This document shows positions 1 to 13,008 of a stretch of DNA of 64,000 bases, piece by piece (the first letter of the stretch is position 1; the number at the start of each line of letters is the position of its first letter). The DNA is taken from assembly GCA_000272025.2 (NCBI GenBank), contig AKCV02000025.1, forward strand, positions 408,796-472,795, in the 5' to 3' direction. Origin of the DNA: Imbroritus primus (GTDB lineage: Bacteria > Pseudomonadota > Gammaproteobacteria > Burkholderiales > Burkholderiaceae). Made by a program: the position numbers and the translations under genes. A model generated the notes under the pieces. That model worked only from the letters and a program-made list of their open reading frames with translations. It ran no database searches and was not told the DNA's origin.

Positions 1-2
1 CG

Positions 3-755
3 GCAATGGTGTTGCCACGCCTGCGGGCGATGATGTCCCCGCAGCAGCTGGTGGGGCGTGGCGTGACGCTGCAGGCGCTGTCGATGGCGGTCGTGGCGGT
101 GGCACCAAACGCCTATGTGGCGGTGCCGGCCATGATCATTGGCGGCGGGGCGTGGATCACCGCCGCCAATACGCTCAGCGTGTCCGCCCAGCTGGGCTTG
201 CCCAACTGGGTGCGCGCACGCGGCATGTCGATGTTCCAGATGGCGCTGATGGGTGCCAGCGCGTCCGGTGCGGCCGTGTGGGGGCAGATCGCCACGGTCG
301 GTTCGCTGCGTATGAGCCTGCTGATCGCCTCGGCCAGTGCCATCATCACCGTCACCGTTGCACTGCGCGTGACCCGCGACCGCATGATCGAAGAAGACAT
401 GACGCCTTCGCATGTCTTCAAGGCTCCGCAGACTGAAGCACCGCCGCAGCCCGGCCACGTCGTGGTGCAGATCGAATACCACATCGATCCGGCGCGCGGC
501 GCAGATTTCCGCAAGCTGATGCAGGACAGCCGCCGCAGCCGGCTGCGGCAGGGCGCCTTGTCATGGGAATTGCTCCACGATCTTTCCGATCCCGGTCGCT
601 ATGTCGAGCAGATCGTCGACGAATCGTGGGTCGATCACCTGCGCCGCTTCGACCGCGTGACGGCCGCCGACGTGGCGCTGCGCGACCGCAAGCTGGCCTT
701 CCATATCGGCGAACAGCCGCCCGCCGTGGCGCGCTGGGTCAGCGTCGCGCGCTGA
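3..755 (+). CDS. MFS exporter (MFS_3/EntS-like), C-terminal part, with ABM-like tail
   Basis: The reading frame is open from the window edge, so this is the 3' part of a longer gene. The first ~120 visible residues are hydrophobic, with small-residue-rich helices typical of the last transmembrane segments of a major facilitator protein, including a loop with GLPNWVRARGMSMFQM. From about residue 145 the protein becomes soluble; VVVQIEYHIDPARG begins a ferredoxin-like fold of the antibiotic-biosynthesis-monooxygenase type. MFS_3 family exporters, relatives of the enterobactin exporter, often carry such a tail. The likely role is inner-membrane export of a small molecule; the substrate cannot be read from the sequence. 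The family call is fairly secure, the function is inferred. Confidence 0.75.
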   Translation, partial: AMVLPRLRAMMSPQQLVGRGVTLQALSMAVVAVAPNAYVAVPAMIIGGGAWITAANTLSVSAQLGLPNWVRARGMSMFQMALMGASASGAAVWGQIATVGSLRMSLLIASASAIITVTVALRVTRDRMIEEDMTPSHVFKAPQTEAPPQPGHVVVQIEYHIDPARGADFRKLMQDSRRSRLRQGALSWELLHDLSDPGRYVEQIVDESWVDHLRRFDRVTAADVALRDRKLAFHIGEQPPAVARWVSVAR

Positions 756-797
756 TCGTTATGGGTGGCCTGCCAGTCTGGCGGCCTCCGGCAACCA

Positions 798-1316
798 TCA
801 GCCGAGCCGGCGAATCATGAGCTGTGCCGCTGCGTCATAGCTGCGCAGCTTGGCCGCCAGCGCGGGTTCATGATGGACCGCGAAACCGTTTCGCTCCCAA
901 AAACCGGTCGAGGCATTGACCGCCACCAGCGACATGTTGGACATGCCGCTGGCCAGCGCATGCTCGGCCAGTGCCTGCACTACGGCGCGCGCGGCGCCGG
1001 AGCCGCGTGTCTGCGGCAGCAGGGCGAGATCGTGGATGTAGTACGTGCTCGGCAAATCGGGAAGGGCGCCCAGCAGGCTGTCGAGGGGCGGCGGCTGGAG
1101 CAGGTGCCATGGGTGGCTGACGAGATACGCCAGCACCGCCGCGCCATCCGGCGCGAACACGCGGCAGCCGGGCGGGTAGAGCCGCAGCCGTTCCGCGAAG
1201 ATTGCCGCTTCCTCCGGATAACCGGGGTGCACCTGTGCCGCGATCGCTTCCACTGCAGGCAGGTCGGCGGCCGTCATCAGCCGCCAGTGCTGCGCCGCTG
1301 CCTTGCCAAAGGTCAT
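798..1316 (-). CDS. GNAT-family N-acetyltransferase
   Basis: A protein of about 172 residues with the GNAT pattern: an N-terminal strand/helix region ([20 protein letters not shown]), a central strand [10 protein letters not shown], then the acetyl-CoA pyrophosphate loop [15 protein letters not shown] matching Q/RxxGxG/A. A later segment, [11 protein letters not shown], is the usual 'FYxxxGF' strand. The start was chosen at MTFGKAAAQ because it overlaps the stop of the upstream peptidase gene (ATGA), which implies translational coupling; a start 9 codons earlier is possible. Both genes are read leftward. The acceptor substrate is unknown. Confidence 0.8.
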   Translation of the reverse strand: MTFGKAAAQHWRLMTAADLPAVEAIAAQVHPGYPEEAAIFAERLRLYPPGCRVFAPDGAAVLAYLVSHPWHLLQPPPLDSLLGALPDLPSTYYIHDLALLPQTRGSGAARAVVQALAEHALASGMSNMSLVAVNASTGFWERNGFAVHHEPALAAKLRSYDAAAQLMIRRLG

Positions 1317-2182
1317 AGCTGACGCGCCGACAGTGCATCGCACTGGTTCACGTCACCGGTCTGCAGGCCGCGCCGGAACCAAGCCAGGCGCTGCGCGCTG
1401 GTGCCATGCGTAAACGACTCCGGCACCACCGTGCCCTGGCTCTGCCGCTGCAGCGTATCGTCGCCGATCTGCGAGGCAGCGTTCATCGCCTCTTCGATAT
1501 CGCCGGGTTCGAGCCAGTTCTTGGTGCGCTGCGAATGATGCGCCCATACGCCTGCAAAGCAGTCCGCCTGCAGTTCCACGCGCACCGAGACGGCGTTGGC
1601 CTGTGCTTCCGGCAAGCGGCGGCGCGCATTCTCCGCCTTCTCGGACACGCCGATCAGGTTCTGCAGGTGATGGCCCACCTCGTGCGCGATCACATAGGCC
1701 TGCGCAAAATCGCCGGGTGCGCCGAGCTGGCGGTCCAGCGTGTCGAAGAAATCGAGGTCGATGTACACCTTGCGGTCACCCGGGCAATAGAACGGGCCCA
1801 TGGCCGCGCTGCCCTGTCCGCATGCCGTGGCGGTTGCGCCGCGGAACAGCACCAGCTTGGGCGCCGCATACTGGCCGCCGGCGCGCTGCACCAGGCCGCC
1901 CCATACATCTTCGGTATCGGCGAGAATGGTAGAGACGAAGGCCGCGCGCTTGTCATCGGCCGGCGGGCGTTCCGCCGGCTGCTGCTGTGTCACCATGCCA
2001 CCGCCGCCGCCCGACAGCATGTCGAGTACCGTAAGCGGATTGACGCCGAAGATCAGGCTCGCCACCACGGCGACGGCGATCGTGCCCAGGCCAATGCCGC
2101 GTCCGCCGATCCCGAAGCCACCGCCACCCTGGCCACGGCGGTCTTCCACATTGTCACTTTGACGGTTGCCTTCCCATTTCAT
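1313..2182 (-). CDS. YpfJ-family neutral zinc metallopeptidase
   Basis: About 289 residues, close to the family's usual length. It begins [17 protein letters not shown], the typical YpfJ opening, followed by a glycine-rich stretch and one transmembrane helix (about residues 30-48). The zinc site HEVGHH lies near residue 185, and the downstream [12 protein letters not shown] supplies the third ligand (Glu) expected in this family. The enzyme is therefore probably anchored in the inner membrane with its catalytic domain outside the cytoplasm. The physiological substrate is not known for the family. The start was placed at MKWEGN rather than further upstream because of the family's conserved N-terminus. 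It overlaps the following GNAT gene by 4 bases. Confidence 0.88.
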   Translation of the reverse strand: MKWEGNRQSDNVEDRRGQGGGGFGIGGRGIGLGTIAVAVVASLIFGVNPLTVLDMLSGGGGGMVTQQQPAERPPADDKRAAFVSTILADTEDVWGGLVQRAGGQYAAPKLVLFRGATATACGQGSAAMGPFYCPGDRKVYIDLDFFDTLDRQLGAPGDFAQAYVIAHEVGHHLQNLIGVSEKAENARRRLPEAQANAVSVRVELQADCFAGVWAHHSQRTKNWLEPGDIEEAMNAASQIGDDTLQRQSQGTVVPESFTHGTSAQRLAWFRRGLQTGDVNQCDALSARQL

Positions 2183-2349
2183 CGGTTTCTCCTTCAGCCC
2201 GAATATTAGAGCATGGCCGTCCAGCCCGCGCCAGCACCGGCATCGCGCGGTATGGCGGGCCGCCGCTGCGCGTTTGCCCTCGTGTGCCTTGCGGGGCATA
2301 ATGGACCGACGATCCATCCGCGTTGCCGCGCCCGTTGCGTTGAGGTGCC

Positions 2350-4014
2350 ATGTCCGTTCTCCTGAATCTCCTGTCCGGCGTTGCCCTGCTCATCTGGGGC
2401 ACCAACCTGGTCCAGGTAGGGATCCTGCGGGTGTATGGCGCGAACCTGCGCAAGATCCTGGCGGTCAGCGTCACCAACCGCTTCACCGCGTTTCTGGCCG
2501 GCGTCGGCGTGACCGGGCTGGTCCAGAGCAGCAATGCCACCGCCGTGATCGTCAGCTCCTTCGTCGCGCGTGGCCTCATCGCTCTCACGCCCGCCCTTGC
2601 CATCATGCTTGGGGCCAACGTCGGCACCGCCGTCATGGTGCAGGTGTTCGCGCTCGACCTGTCGTGGCTCTCGCCCTTCCTGATCTTCATCGGTGTGATC
2701 CTGCACCTGTCGCGCAAGGGCTCGCGTGTCGGCCATGTCGGCCGTGTCCTCACCGGTCTTGGCCTCATCACGCTGGCGCTCGAGCTGATCTCGGTCGCCT
2801 CGCGGCCGGTGGTCGAGGCGGCCGGCGTCAAGGTGCTGTTCGCCTCGCTGACCGGCGACATCATGCTCGATATGCTGATTGGCGCGCTGTTCACGCTGCT
2901 GTGCTATTCGAGTCTTGCCGTGGTGCTGTTCTGCGGCACGCTCGCCTCGGCCGGCGTCGTCTCCATTCCGGTGGCGCTCGGCCTGGTCCTGGGCGCCAAC
3001 CTCGGCAGCGGAGTCTCGGCGCTCATGTCCACCGCCGGCAGCAACCAGCCCGGCAAGCGCGTGGCGCTCGGCAACCTGCTGTCACGCGTGATCGGTTGCG
3101 CCGTGGCACTGCCGGTCGTCCATCTGGCCGCCGGCTGGCTATCGCAGCTCGACTGGCCGGCCCATCATGTGGTGGTTGGTTTTCACCTGTTGTTCAACAT
3201 CGTTCTGGCGGTGCTGCTGATCGGTTTCACCGGGCAGGTCGCGCACCTGTGCGAGCGGCTGCTGCCCGGCAACTCCAGCAATGACGCGCAGGTCAGCCAG
3301 CGCCATCTCGATCCCGCCGCGCTGTCGACGCCGGCACTGGCGCTCAGCAACGCCGCGCGGGAGGTGCTGCGCATCGGCGACCGGGTCGAGCAGATGCTCG
3401 TCAACCTGCTGCAGATCCTGAAGACCGACGATGCGCGGCTGGTCGGCATCACGCGCCGCATGGATGATGAGATCGACACGCTCTATACCGACATCAAGCT
3501 GTACCTGACCCGCCTGAGCCACGAGGAACTCGACGACAAGGACAGCCGCCGCTGGACCGAGATCATCACGCTCACCATCAACCTGGAGCATGCCGGTGAC
3601 ATCATCGACCGCATGCTGCAGGACATCAAGGACAAAAAGATCGCCCACCATCTCAAGTTCGCCGATGCCGGCATGGCCGAGCTGACGGAGATGCATGGCC
3701 GGCTTATCGCCAACCTGCGCCTGGGTCTTTCGGTGTTCCTGACCGAGGACCAGCGCAGCGCCCAGCGCCTGATGGAAGAGAAAATGAGTTTCCGTGAACT
3801 CGAGCGGCGGCTCGAACTCAACCATCTGGCGCGCATTGCCAGCCAGACCCCGGACAGCATCGAGACCAGCTCGCTGCATCTCGACCTGATCGGCGACATG
3901 AAGCGCCTCAACTCACTGTTCTGCACCATGGCCTATCCGGCGCTCGATGAGTCGGCGGGCAACGCGGCCGCAGCGCCGGAGCCATCGGCTCCGGCCAACA
4001 TCACTTCGTCCTGA
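2350..4014 (+). CDS. Na/phosphate cotransporter family protein with PhoU-like domain
   Basis: A 554-residue inner-membrane protein. The first half has about eight hydrophobic helices with the duplicated Na/Pi signature: [15 protein letters not shown] with the QSSNA core, and a repeat region around [16 protein letters not shown]. The C-terminal ~210 residues are soluble and helical (from about [17 protein letters not shown]), resembling PhoU. This is the NptA/YjbB architecture, which in Escherichia coli YjbB moves phosphate outward. The gene diverges from the metallopeptidase gene and is followed by an ankyrin gene with no obvious terminator between. Phosphate as substrate and the direction of transport are inferences from the family. 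Confidence 0.88.
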   Translation: MSVLLNLLSGVALLIWGTNLVQVGILRVYGANLRKILAVSVTNRFTAFLAGVGVTGLVQSSNATAVIVSSFVARGLIALTPALAIMLGANVGTAVMVQVFALDLSWLSPFLIFIGVILHLSRKGSRVGHVGRVLTGLGLITLALELISVASRPVVEAAGVKVLFASLTGDIMLDMLIGALFTLLCYSSLAVVLFCGTLASAGVVSIPVALGLVLGANLGSGVSALMSTAGSNQPGKRVALGNLLSRVIGCAVALPVVHLAAGWLSQLDWPAHHVVVGFHLLFNIVLAVLLIGFTGQVAHLCERLLPGNSSNDAQVSQRHLDPAALSTPALALSNAAREVLRIGDRVEQMLVNLLQILKTDDARLVGITRRMDDEIDTLYTDIKLYLTRLSHEELDDKDSRRWTEIITLTINLEHAGDIIDRMLQDIKDKKIAHHLKFADAGMAELTEMHGRLIANLRLGLSVFLTEDQRSAQRLMEEKMSFRELERRLELNHLARIASQTPDSIETSSLHLDLIGDMKRLNSLFCTMAYPALDESAGNAAAAPEPSAPANITSS

Positions 4015-4154
4015 CACGGTAAAGCCTGCATCAGCGCGCACGTCTGGCGCAGGAAACGCATGGTCTGAAGGGCTGGGCCCGTTCATTGCTGTCGTGTCCG
4101 CTCCGAGCCCGGACGCAATCACTACACTGCGGCTTTTTCGTCTGTGCCGTCGTC

Positions 4155-7100
4155 ATGCTGAAAACCCCGCCGCCCCTTTTCGCAGCGGTTGCTTCCCCCA
4201 TCAAGTGTTCCACTGCTGTGGCACCGCTCACCGATTCCCGGGATATGGCGTTGATGCTGTGCGCGGAGCGCTTGTACCGTTTTCTTGCCGCGACCTTCGC
4301 CGGCCCCAAGGATCAGGCAAGCATCAAGCATTACCTGTACGCATGCTTCGGCATCCCCATGCTGCATGGCGACCTGGAGATGGCGTATCAGGTGTCTCCG
4401 GAATTTGCTGCGGAACTGGATCGTTTCGAGGCCTTCAGAATTCGTTCGGCAGTGCCTGCGGAAATCTGGCTGCAGGCCCGGACACATTGGCCCCAGCCCT
4501 GCATCGTTCCGCATGAAATTCAGCTCGCCATGGCCGGCGTGCTGTTCGCAGCGCACGCAGGGACAGCCGCATTTCGCGACACGGCCGAACTGGATCTGGC
4601 GCAATTCCGCGATTTCCTGGTGACGCATCTCGGGCCGCTGGACGCCGCGCTGGCAGGCGTTCCGCTGACTGCGACCGAGCAACGTCTCTTCATGGACGAC
4701 ATGCCGCCTGGCGACGCCACTCCACGGGCTGAAGATGCTACCGCGATGGCGCAGCGCATGCAGGCGTGCCTTGTCTCCATGCCCGCACTGTCCCGGTATG
4801 CACTGTACGGCCAGTCCTTCGATGTTCTGGTCCGTCATGCATCGCAAGCGTGGATTGCCGTCAACATTCCGCTGCCCGCGCCGCACATGCCTGTGCAGCT
4901 GCCCGGGGATACGAACGTGCACGCGTTCCTGAGGGCGTGTTCACCATCCGACATGGCCGGCCTGCCGCTACTATCGCCGCCGATGCCGCCTGCACAAGTC
5001 CCCGCCGAAGCATCTCCGGAAGAAGCGCCTCCAGAAGAAGCATCTTCCTTGGCAGCACGCAGTGCCATGGATCCACGGCAGCAGTTCGAGCACTGGTATG
5101 CGTCCATCCCCGAGCCGCGTCCATTGCTGGAGGACTTTGCGCGTTGCGTACGCGATGGCAGCATCTGCCGTGGCGATCTTCTCGCTACAGCTATGTTGAT
5201 ACATGCTCCGCCGTCGCGCCTCTCGGCCGGGCATGTGCGGCAGACTGGACTGCTGCCGCCGGAGGTGGTCGAGAACCTGGAGCGACATGGCGCGTTGCAT
5301 CGCCTGACTCCGGGTGCATTGTTCGCGCTGGCATCCGGCTTCGTGCTGTCGCCATCCGAAGTCGAAAGGCTCGATGACCGTGATTTGCGGGGCAATGTGG
5401 CGTGCCTGAGATTGCTGTGGAATCTCGCGGCCGAGGGCGATCTTGTTATCCAGCGTGTGCGCGCGGTTGGGCGGCTCAGTGGCCTGCCGCTGGCCAATGC
5501 TGTCGTTACACGCACCACGGGACTGGAAGCGCCACACAGCGACAGTTATCACTGGCTCTGGCGGATCATTGAAGAACGCATGCTGTCCCGGCTCGATGCC
5601 TTCCTTGCCGCGCTGGAACGCGTACTGCCGCGCACGCTGGTGTTCGAGGCCCTGGCAGCCGTTTTCAAGGCGGTGGTCGATCTGCCAGACCAGCGGCATG
5701 CATGTGAGATCCTGGAGTGCTTCCATCGCCATCAGCTTCTGGCCAGTGATATCTGCAAGCCTGCCGACGCCATGGCACTTGCAGAGAACGTACCGCTATT
5801 ACCTTATGTCATGGCCGCCGGCCGATTCGAGCTGGCCCGGTGGCTGCTGCGCCTGTCGCCCGACATCCACCGCGCCGGTCAGGCCGGGTGTACTGCCTTG
5901 CACTATGCCGCCGGCGCCGGCCACGCCGGGATCGTCCGATATCTGCTCGATCAGGGCGCGCGGCTCCATATAGTCGATGATCACGGCCGTACGCCGTTGC
6001 ATCACGCCGCGCGGGAGTGTCATGTGCAGGCCATGGAAGCCATGCTGATGTCGCGCGACCCCGTCGTGGACACGCTTTTGCAGACCCGCGACCGGGATGG
6101 ACGCTCGCCGGTCGAGCTTGCGCTGTTGTACGCGCAGGCGACACATGGTTCCCGCCTGCCGCGCGAGGCTCAGGCAGTCGCGTTCTGCGCCACATTCGTG
6201 AACTACAGCGCGGCAGCGTCCCGCGCCCTGATCGAGGCAGCCCACTGCGTGGGGATCTCGCTGTTCCGGCGTCTGTACGTGGTGTGCCTGAGCACAAGCC
6301 GCGTTGGTCAGACCCCGTACCTGCATGTCACCGACACGGCTGGCCGCACGCCTCTGCTACGCGCACTGGCAGCGCGGCAGCTGGATATTGCCGAGTTTCT
6401 CTTGCGACAGAATGCGGATGTCATGCACATGTCGTCTTCTGGCAGCGCCCTGCATGTCTGGCTCTCCGCGTGGCGCGGGCAACATGATGCTGTGTCCAGG
6501 CGTTGCCTGAGAGCGGGGGTAAAGATGTTGCTGATCTATGCCGCGCGTCACTCGCGGGAACGATATGAGGCATGGGTCAACTGCCAGTCCCAGCTGGTAC
6601 GGCGCGAGGACACCTGGAGCAATATTCCGCCCCCCTTGCACATGGCGTGCGAATACCAATTTGGCGAGACCGTGGCGCTGATGATCAGGCACGGCGTGGA
6701 TCCCATGCGGCGTTCCCGTACTGGGCGGACCATACTGGAAGCGGTGGTCGCGGGTGTGCTTGAGAATCCCGAGGCAGGCAAGGATTGTCTCGCCAAGCTG
6801 TATCGTGCCCTTGGCGAGGCGCGCTGGCATCGGATTGTCAATGCGCCCAATTTCGAGGGCATCACGCCACTGCGTGCCCTGCTGCGGAGACTGGGCGAGG
6901 ATGCAGCACCGCTGTCGCGGGCCGTCACCTCATTCCCGGGGTTTCTTCGCATGCTTGGTGCAACCGAATATCCGGATGCGCCAGGCCAGGAGCACGTCAC
7001 GATGCACGCACGTTTGTCCGGAGGGTTATGGGGTGGTCTGCATACTGCGCTGGCCAACGGCGACATGGCCGTGGCCCGCGCGGTTCTCATGGCTGATCCG

Positions 7101-7811
7101 GACAGCCTCAACGATATCAACGAAACCGGTCAAACGCCGCTGATGCTGGCCATTGCCCGGATCAACGATAGCTTGCCCAGCCCGGCTGGCCAGACATCGC
7201 AGACGTCGGCCGCGGCCGGAAATGTCCGGGATCTCATCGGCACCATGCTGAGCACCGAAGTGCTGAACCTGCAGGCGCGCGACGCGCTGGGCAGGACCGC
7301 CATGCACTACGCCGCGCAATACGGCCATGCCGACATGGTCCGCATGTTGGCGGAAAAAGACTCTCGCCTGTGCCAGGGCAGGTGCGGCCCGCATCTGCAG
7401 ATCGGCGAGACCGCCAACACCACGCCCCTCCACCTTGCTGCCCGGGGCGACCATCACCAGGCCGTCGATCTTCTGCTATGCAAAGGCGCCTTGACCATGA
7501 CCATGGATGGCGAGGATGGCAATTTCCTGCATCAGGCCGTGCTGCACGGTGCGCTCCGGGTTGTCTCCATGCTGATCGCACGCCACCCGAAGACGCTTCA
7601 TGAGCTGCTGGAGCAACGAACCGTGGGTCAGCAGCTTGCACCGATCGAATACGCAACGTATCACCGGGCATCCGCAACGCCCGAGGTCGCCATGCGGATC
7701 GACGAAGCATCCAGGATGCTGCGGGAGTTTGCGACAGCGCCACGTTTCCAGGTATGGAGGACGCCGCGCGGTCGGGGCATACGCGCCTGGGGTGGAGCGG
7801 GCGTGACGTGA
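4155..7811 (+). CDS. Large ankyrin-repeat protein, putative effector or host-interaction protein
   Basis: About 1218 residues. Ankyrin repeats are plain in the second half: CTALHYAAGAGHAGIVRYLL (near residue 578), GRTPLHHAAR, GRTPLLRALAARQLDIAEFLL, and near the C-terminus GRTAMHYAAQYGHADMVRML and TTPLHLAARGDHHQAVDLLL. Degenerate repeats fill much of the space between. The first ~550 residues resemble nothing I recognise and contain a run of acidic/Ala/Pro sequence (EASPEEAPPEEASSLAARS, near residue 300). There is no signal peptide. ATG codons at 4086, 4155 and 4245 are all possible starts; 4155 was chosen because the sequence before it looks non-coding, but no ribosome site is convincing. It sits between housekeeping genes with no mobile-element marks. 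A role in host cells is an inference from size and ankyrin content only. Confidence 0.75.
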   Translation: MLKTPPPLFAAVASPIKCSTAVAPLTDSRDMALMLCAERLYRFLAATFAGPKDQASIKHYLYACFGIPMLHGDLEMAYQVSPEFAAELDRFEAFRIRSAVPAEIWLQARTHWPQPCIVPHEIQLAMAGVLFAAHAGTAAFRDTAELDLAQFRDFLVTHLGPLDAALAGVPLTATEQRLFMDDMPPGDATPRAEDATAMAQRMQACLVSMPALSRYALYGQSFDVLVRHASQAWIAVNIPLPAPHMPVQLPGDTNVHAFLRACSPSDMAGLPLLSPPMPPAQVPAEASPEEAPPEEASSLAARSAMDPRQQFEHWYASIPEPRPLLEDFARCVRDGSICRGDLLATAMLIHAPPSRLSAGHVRQTGLLPPEVVENLERHGALHRLTPGALFALASGFVLSPSEVERLDDRDLRGNVACLRLLWNLAAEGDLVIQRVRAVGRLSGLPLANAVVTRTTGLEAPHSDSYHWLWRIIEERMLSRLDAFLAALERVLPRTLVFEALAAVFKAVVDLPDQRHACEILECFHRHQLLASDICKPADAMALAENVPLLPYVMAAGRFELARWLLRLSPDIHRAGQAGCTALHYAAGAGHAGIVRYLLDQGARLHIVDDHGRTPLHHAARECHVQAMEAMLMSRDPVVDTLLQTRDRDGRSPVELALLYAQATHGSRLPREAQAVAFCATFVNYSAAASRALIEAAHCVGISLFRRLYVVCLSTSRVGQTPYLHVTDTAGRTPLLRALAARQLDIAEFLLRQNADVMHMSSSGSALHVWLSAWRGQHDAVSRRCLRAGVKMLLIYAARHSRERYEAWVNCQSQLVRREDTWSNIPPPLHMACEYQFGETVALMIRHGVDPMRRSRTGRTILEAVVAGVLENPEAGKDCLAKLYRALGEARWHRIVNAPNFEGITPLRALLRRLGEDAAPLSRAVTSFPGFLRMLGATEYPDAPGQEHVTMHARLSGGLWGGLHTALANGDMAVARAVLMADPDSLNDINETGQTPLMLAIARINDSLPSPAGQTSQTSAAAGNVRDLIGTMLSTEVLNLQARDALGRTAMHYAAQYGHADMVRMLAEKDSRLCQGRCGPHLQIGETANTTPLHLAARGDHHQAVDLLLCKGALTMTMDGEDGNFLHQAVLHGALRVVSMLIARHPKTLHELLEQRTVGQQLAPIEYATYHRASATPEVAMRIDEASRMLREFATAPRFQVWRTPRGRGIRAWGGAGVT

Positions 7812-7829
7812 CCCGCACCGCCGGGCGCG

Positions 7830-10703
<2,874 letters not shown>

Positions 10704-10864
10704 TGTGTGCGATGCGTCGCCAGGCTGAGTTGCAGCGGAAAGAAGCAAAAAATGGCGTGGCAGGGCCCCAAAGGGCGGTGTCACACAGGCCACAGGTGGG
10801 GGCAGGGCGGTCCGCTTCAACCGCGCCGGTCCGAAATCGACCCATAGCAAACCTGCTAATATAC

Positions 10865-10887
10865 CGAACTTCGGTTTTCGGAGTTCG
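10865..10887. promoter_or_regulatory. Imperfect inverted repeat in the uvrA/MFS divergent region
   Basis: CGAACT and AGTTCG arms (6 bp, perfect, plus further pairs inside) are separated by 11 bases between two divergent genes. An AT-rich stretch (GCTAATATACC) lies directly to its left and could serve as a -10 region. It may be an operator for an unlinked regulator; the protein that binds is unknown. Confidence 0.35.
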
Positions 10888-10987
10888 ACCACCCGGCGAT
10901 CCGCGTGTGCTCGCCCTGGCTGTCAATGTGCTGCCGAGGCGTGGAACCGCGCTCCTCGGAGCGGCCAACCCACACATTGCACGGGCC

Positions 10988-12214
10988 ATGTCCCCAGTTT
11001 CTTCTACCCCTGCTGCAGATTCCGCCACGCGCGACCGCATGTCGGCGCTCGAATGGCGCGCCGGCGGTTCGCTGGCGAGCATCTTCGCCCTGCGCATGCT
11101 GGGCCTGTTCCTCATCCTGCCGGTGTTTGCCGAATACGCACGCACCCTGCCGGACGGCCACGACGCCCAGCGCGTCGGCCTCGCCATGGGCATCTACGGC
11201 CTGATGCAGGCCTTTCTCCATATTCCGCTCGGCGCCCTGTCCGACCGCATCGGCCGCAAGCCGGTCATGCTCTTCGGCCTCGTCTGCTTCATTGTGGGCG
11301 GCATCGTCGCGGCCATGTCCGACACCCTGCTCGGCATCACCATCGGCCGTGCCATCCAGGGTACCGGCGCGATTTCCGCCGCCATCACCGCCTGCCTCGC
11401 CGACCTCACGCGCGAGCAGCACCGCACCAAGGTCATGGCCATGGTCGGCGGCAGCATCGGTCTCACCTTTGCGCTCTCGCTCGTCATCGCCTCGCCGCTG
11501 TACCGGCTGATGGGTATGTCCGGCATGTTCTGGTTGATGGCGGTGCTCGGTGCCATCGCTATCGTCGTGGTGCTGTTCGGCGTGCCCACGCCGCCCGCGC
11601 TGAGCCCCGCCGACCGCACGCCGTTCCGCGTGGTGCTCGCCAACCCGGATCTGCTGCGCCTCAATGTCGGCGTGCTCGCCCTGCATGCCGCCCAGGTCGC
11701 CATGTTCATGGTCGTGCCGTCCATGCTCACCGATGCCGGCATCGCGCTGACCGCGCACTGGAAGGTCTACCTGCCCGTGGTGCTGGTTTCCTTCGTGCTG
11801 ATGGTGCCACCCATGATCTGGGCCGAACGCCATGGCAAGGTCCGGCAGGTGCTGCTGGCCGCCGTTGCCATGCTCACGCTGGCGCAACTGCTGTTCGCCC
11901 AGGTCCACGCCATGTGGCCCATCGTCGGCGCGCTGCTGCTGTTCTTCTTCGCCTTCAACATCCTCGAAGCCATGCAGCCGTCGCTCGTCACACGCTTCGC
12001 CCAGGCCTCGCGCGGCGCGGCCCTCGGCGTGTACAACACCACCCAGGCGCTCGGCATGTTCGTCGGCGGCGCCGTGGGCGGCCTGCTGCTCAAACAGGCC
12101 GGCCGGCCCGCCGTGTTCTACGGCTGTGCCGCCGTGCTCGGGCTCTGGCTTATAATCGCGTGGAACATGAAAGCACCCCCGTCGCGGGCCCGTTCGCAAC
12201 CCGCGGCAGCCTGA
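10988..12214 (+). CDS. MFS transporter, YajR-like
   Basis: A 408-residue, 12-helix major facilitator protein. The hallmark loop between helices 2 and 3 reads GALSDRIGRKPV, matching the MFS motif A. The opening LASIFALRMLGLFLILPVFA is characteristic of the YajR-type drug:proton antiporter clade. Unlike E. coli YajR, there is no C-terminal ferredoxin-like domain: the protein ends in a short basic tail. The start was set at MSPVSSTP, just upstream of the first helix. The substrate is unknown. A TATAAT-like element lies inside its last 70 bp and may help express ssb downstream. Confidence 0.87.
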   Translation: MSPVSSTPAADSATRDRMSALEWRAGGSLASIFALRMLGLFLILPVFAEYARTLPDGHDAQRVGLAMGIYGLMQAFLHIPLGALSDRIGRKPVMLFGLVCFIVGGIVAAMSDTLLGITIGRAIQGTGAISAAITACLADLTREQHRTKVMAMVGGSIGLTFALSLVIASPLYRLMGMSGMFWLMAVLGAIAIVVVLFGVPTPPALSPADRTPFRVVLANPDLLRLNVGVLALHAAQVAMFMVVPSMLTDAGIALTAHWKVYLPVVLVSFVLMVPPMIWAERHGKVRQVLLAAVAMLTLAQLLFAQVHAMWPIVGALLLFFFAFNILEAMQPSLVTRFAQASRGAALGVYNTTQALGMFVGGAVGGLLLKQAGRPAVFYGCAAVLGLWLIIAWNMKAPPSRARSQPAAA

Positions 12215-12414
12215 GTCGTACGGACGATTGCATGTCGTATTCGCATCGCATGCGCCTGCCGGCTTCGCCGCATGGCAGGCACGGCGCGGCAAGGTACTTG
12301 GCAAGCAACCGCAGCAAGCACGTCAGCAGTCGAGTCCCACGCAGCAGGCAACCCACAACCCTATCCTGAACCCTTTACCGCGCCGGAGCAGGCGCGGCTC
12401 TCCGGGAGAACACC

Positions 12415-12948
12415 ATGGCATCCGTCAATAAAGTCATTCTCGTCGGCAATCTCGGCGCCGACCCCGAAACCCGCTACATGCCCAGCGGCGATGCCGTGAC
12501 CAACATCCGCCTGGCGACCACCGACCGCTACAAGGACAAAGCCAGCGGCGACATGAAAGAAGCCACCGAATGGCACCGCGTCGCCTTCTTCGGCCGCCTG
12601 GCTGAAATCGCCGGCGAATACCTCAAGAAAGGCTCCTCCTGCTACATCGAAGGCCGCATCCGCACCCGCAAATGGCAGGACAAGGACGGCAAGGACGTGT
12701 ACAGCACCGAAATCGTCGCCGAACAGATGCAGATGCTCGGCGGCCGTGGCGGCAGCGGTGGTGGTGAAGGCGGCGGTGGCGGCGGCTACTCGCGCGAATC
12801 GTCGGGTGGCGGCGGTGGTGGCGGTGGCTACGGCGGCCGTTCCGGTGGCGGTGGCCAAGGTGGTGGCGAACGTGCCCCGGCACCGCGCCGCCAGCAGCAG
12901 GCGCCGTCGAATGGGTTTGAGGATATGGATGACGATATTCCGTTCTGA
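12415..12948 (+). CDS. ssb: Single-stranded DNA-binding protein
   Basis: 177 residues. The OB-fold begins [20 protein letters not shown] and runs to about residue 110, with conserved [21 protein letters not shown]. It is followed by a long glycine-rich disordered linker and the C-terminal acidic tip DMDDDIPF, which recruits DNA-metabolism partners. The Gly-rich linker is encoded by GGC/GGT-rich sequence. A good ribosome site (GGGAGA) lies 7 bases before the start, and a rho-independent terminator follows the stop. Proximity to uvrA is common in proteobacteria. Confidence 0.98.
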   Translation: MASVNKVILVGNLGADPETRYMPSGDAVTNIRLATTDRYKDKASGDMKEATEWHRVAFFGRLAEIAGEYLKKGSSCYIEGRIRTRKWQDKDGKDVYSTEIVAEQMQMLGGRGGSGGGEGGGGGGYSRESSGGGGGGGGYGGRSGGGGQGGGERAPAPRRQQQAPSNGFEDMDDDIPF

Positions 12949-12972
12949 TTTTGAACGGCTAAGTCATCATTG

Positions 12973-13008
12973 AAAAACCCGCGGTGCGAAAGTGCTGCGG
13001 GTTTTTTT
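12973..13008 (+). terminator. Rho-independent terminator of ssb
   Basis: AACCCGC pairs with GCGGGTT across a short loop, followed by a run of seven T. It lies 25 bases after the ssb stop codon. Confidence 0.85.

Noticed and set aside
10704..10987. LexA box controlling uvrA
   Set aside because: No CTGT-N8-ACAG match in the divergent region; only an unrelated inverted repeat.
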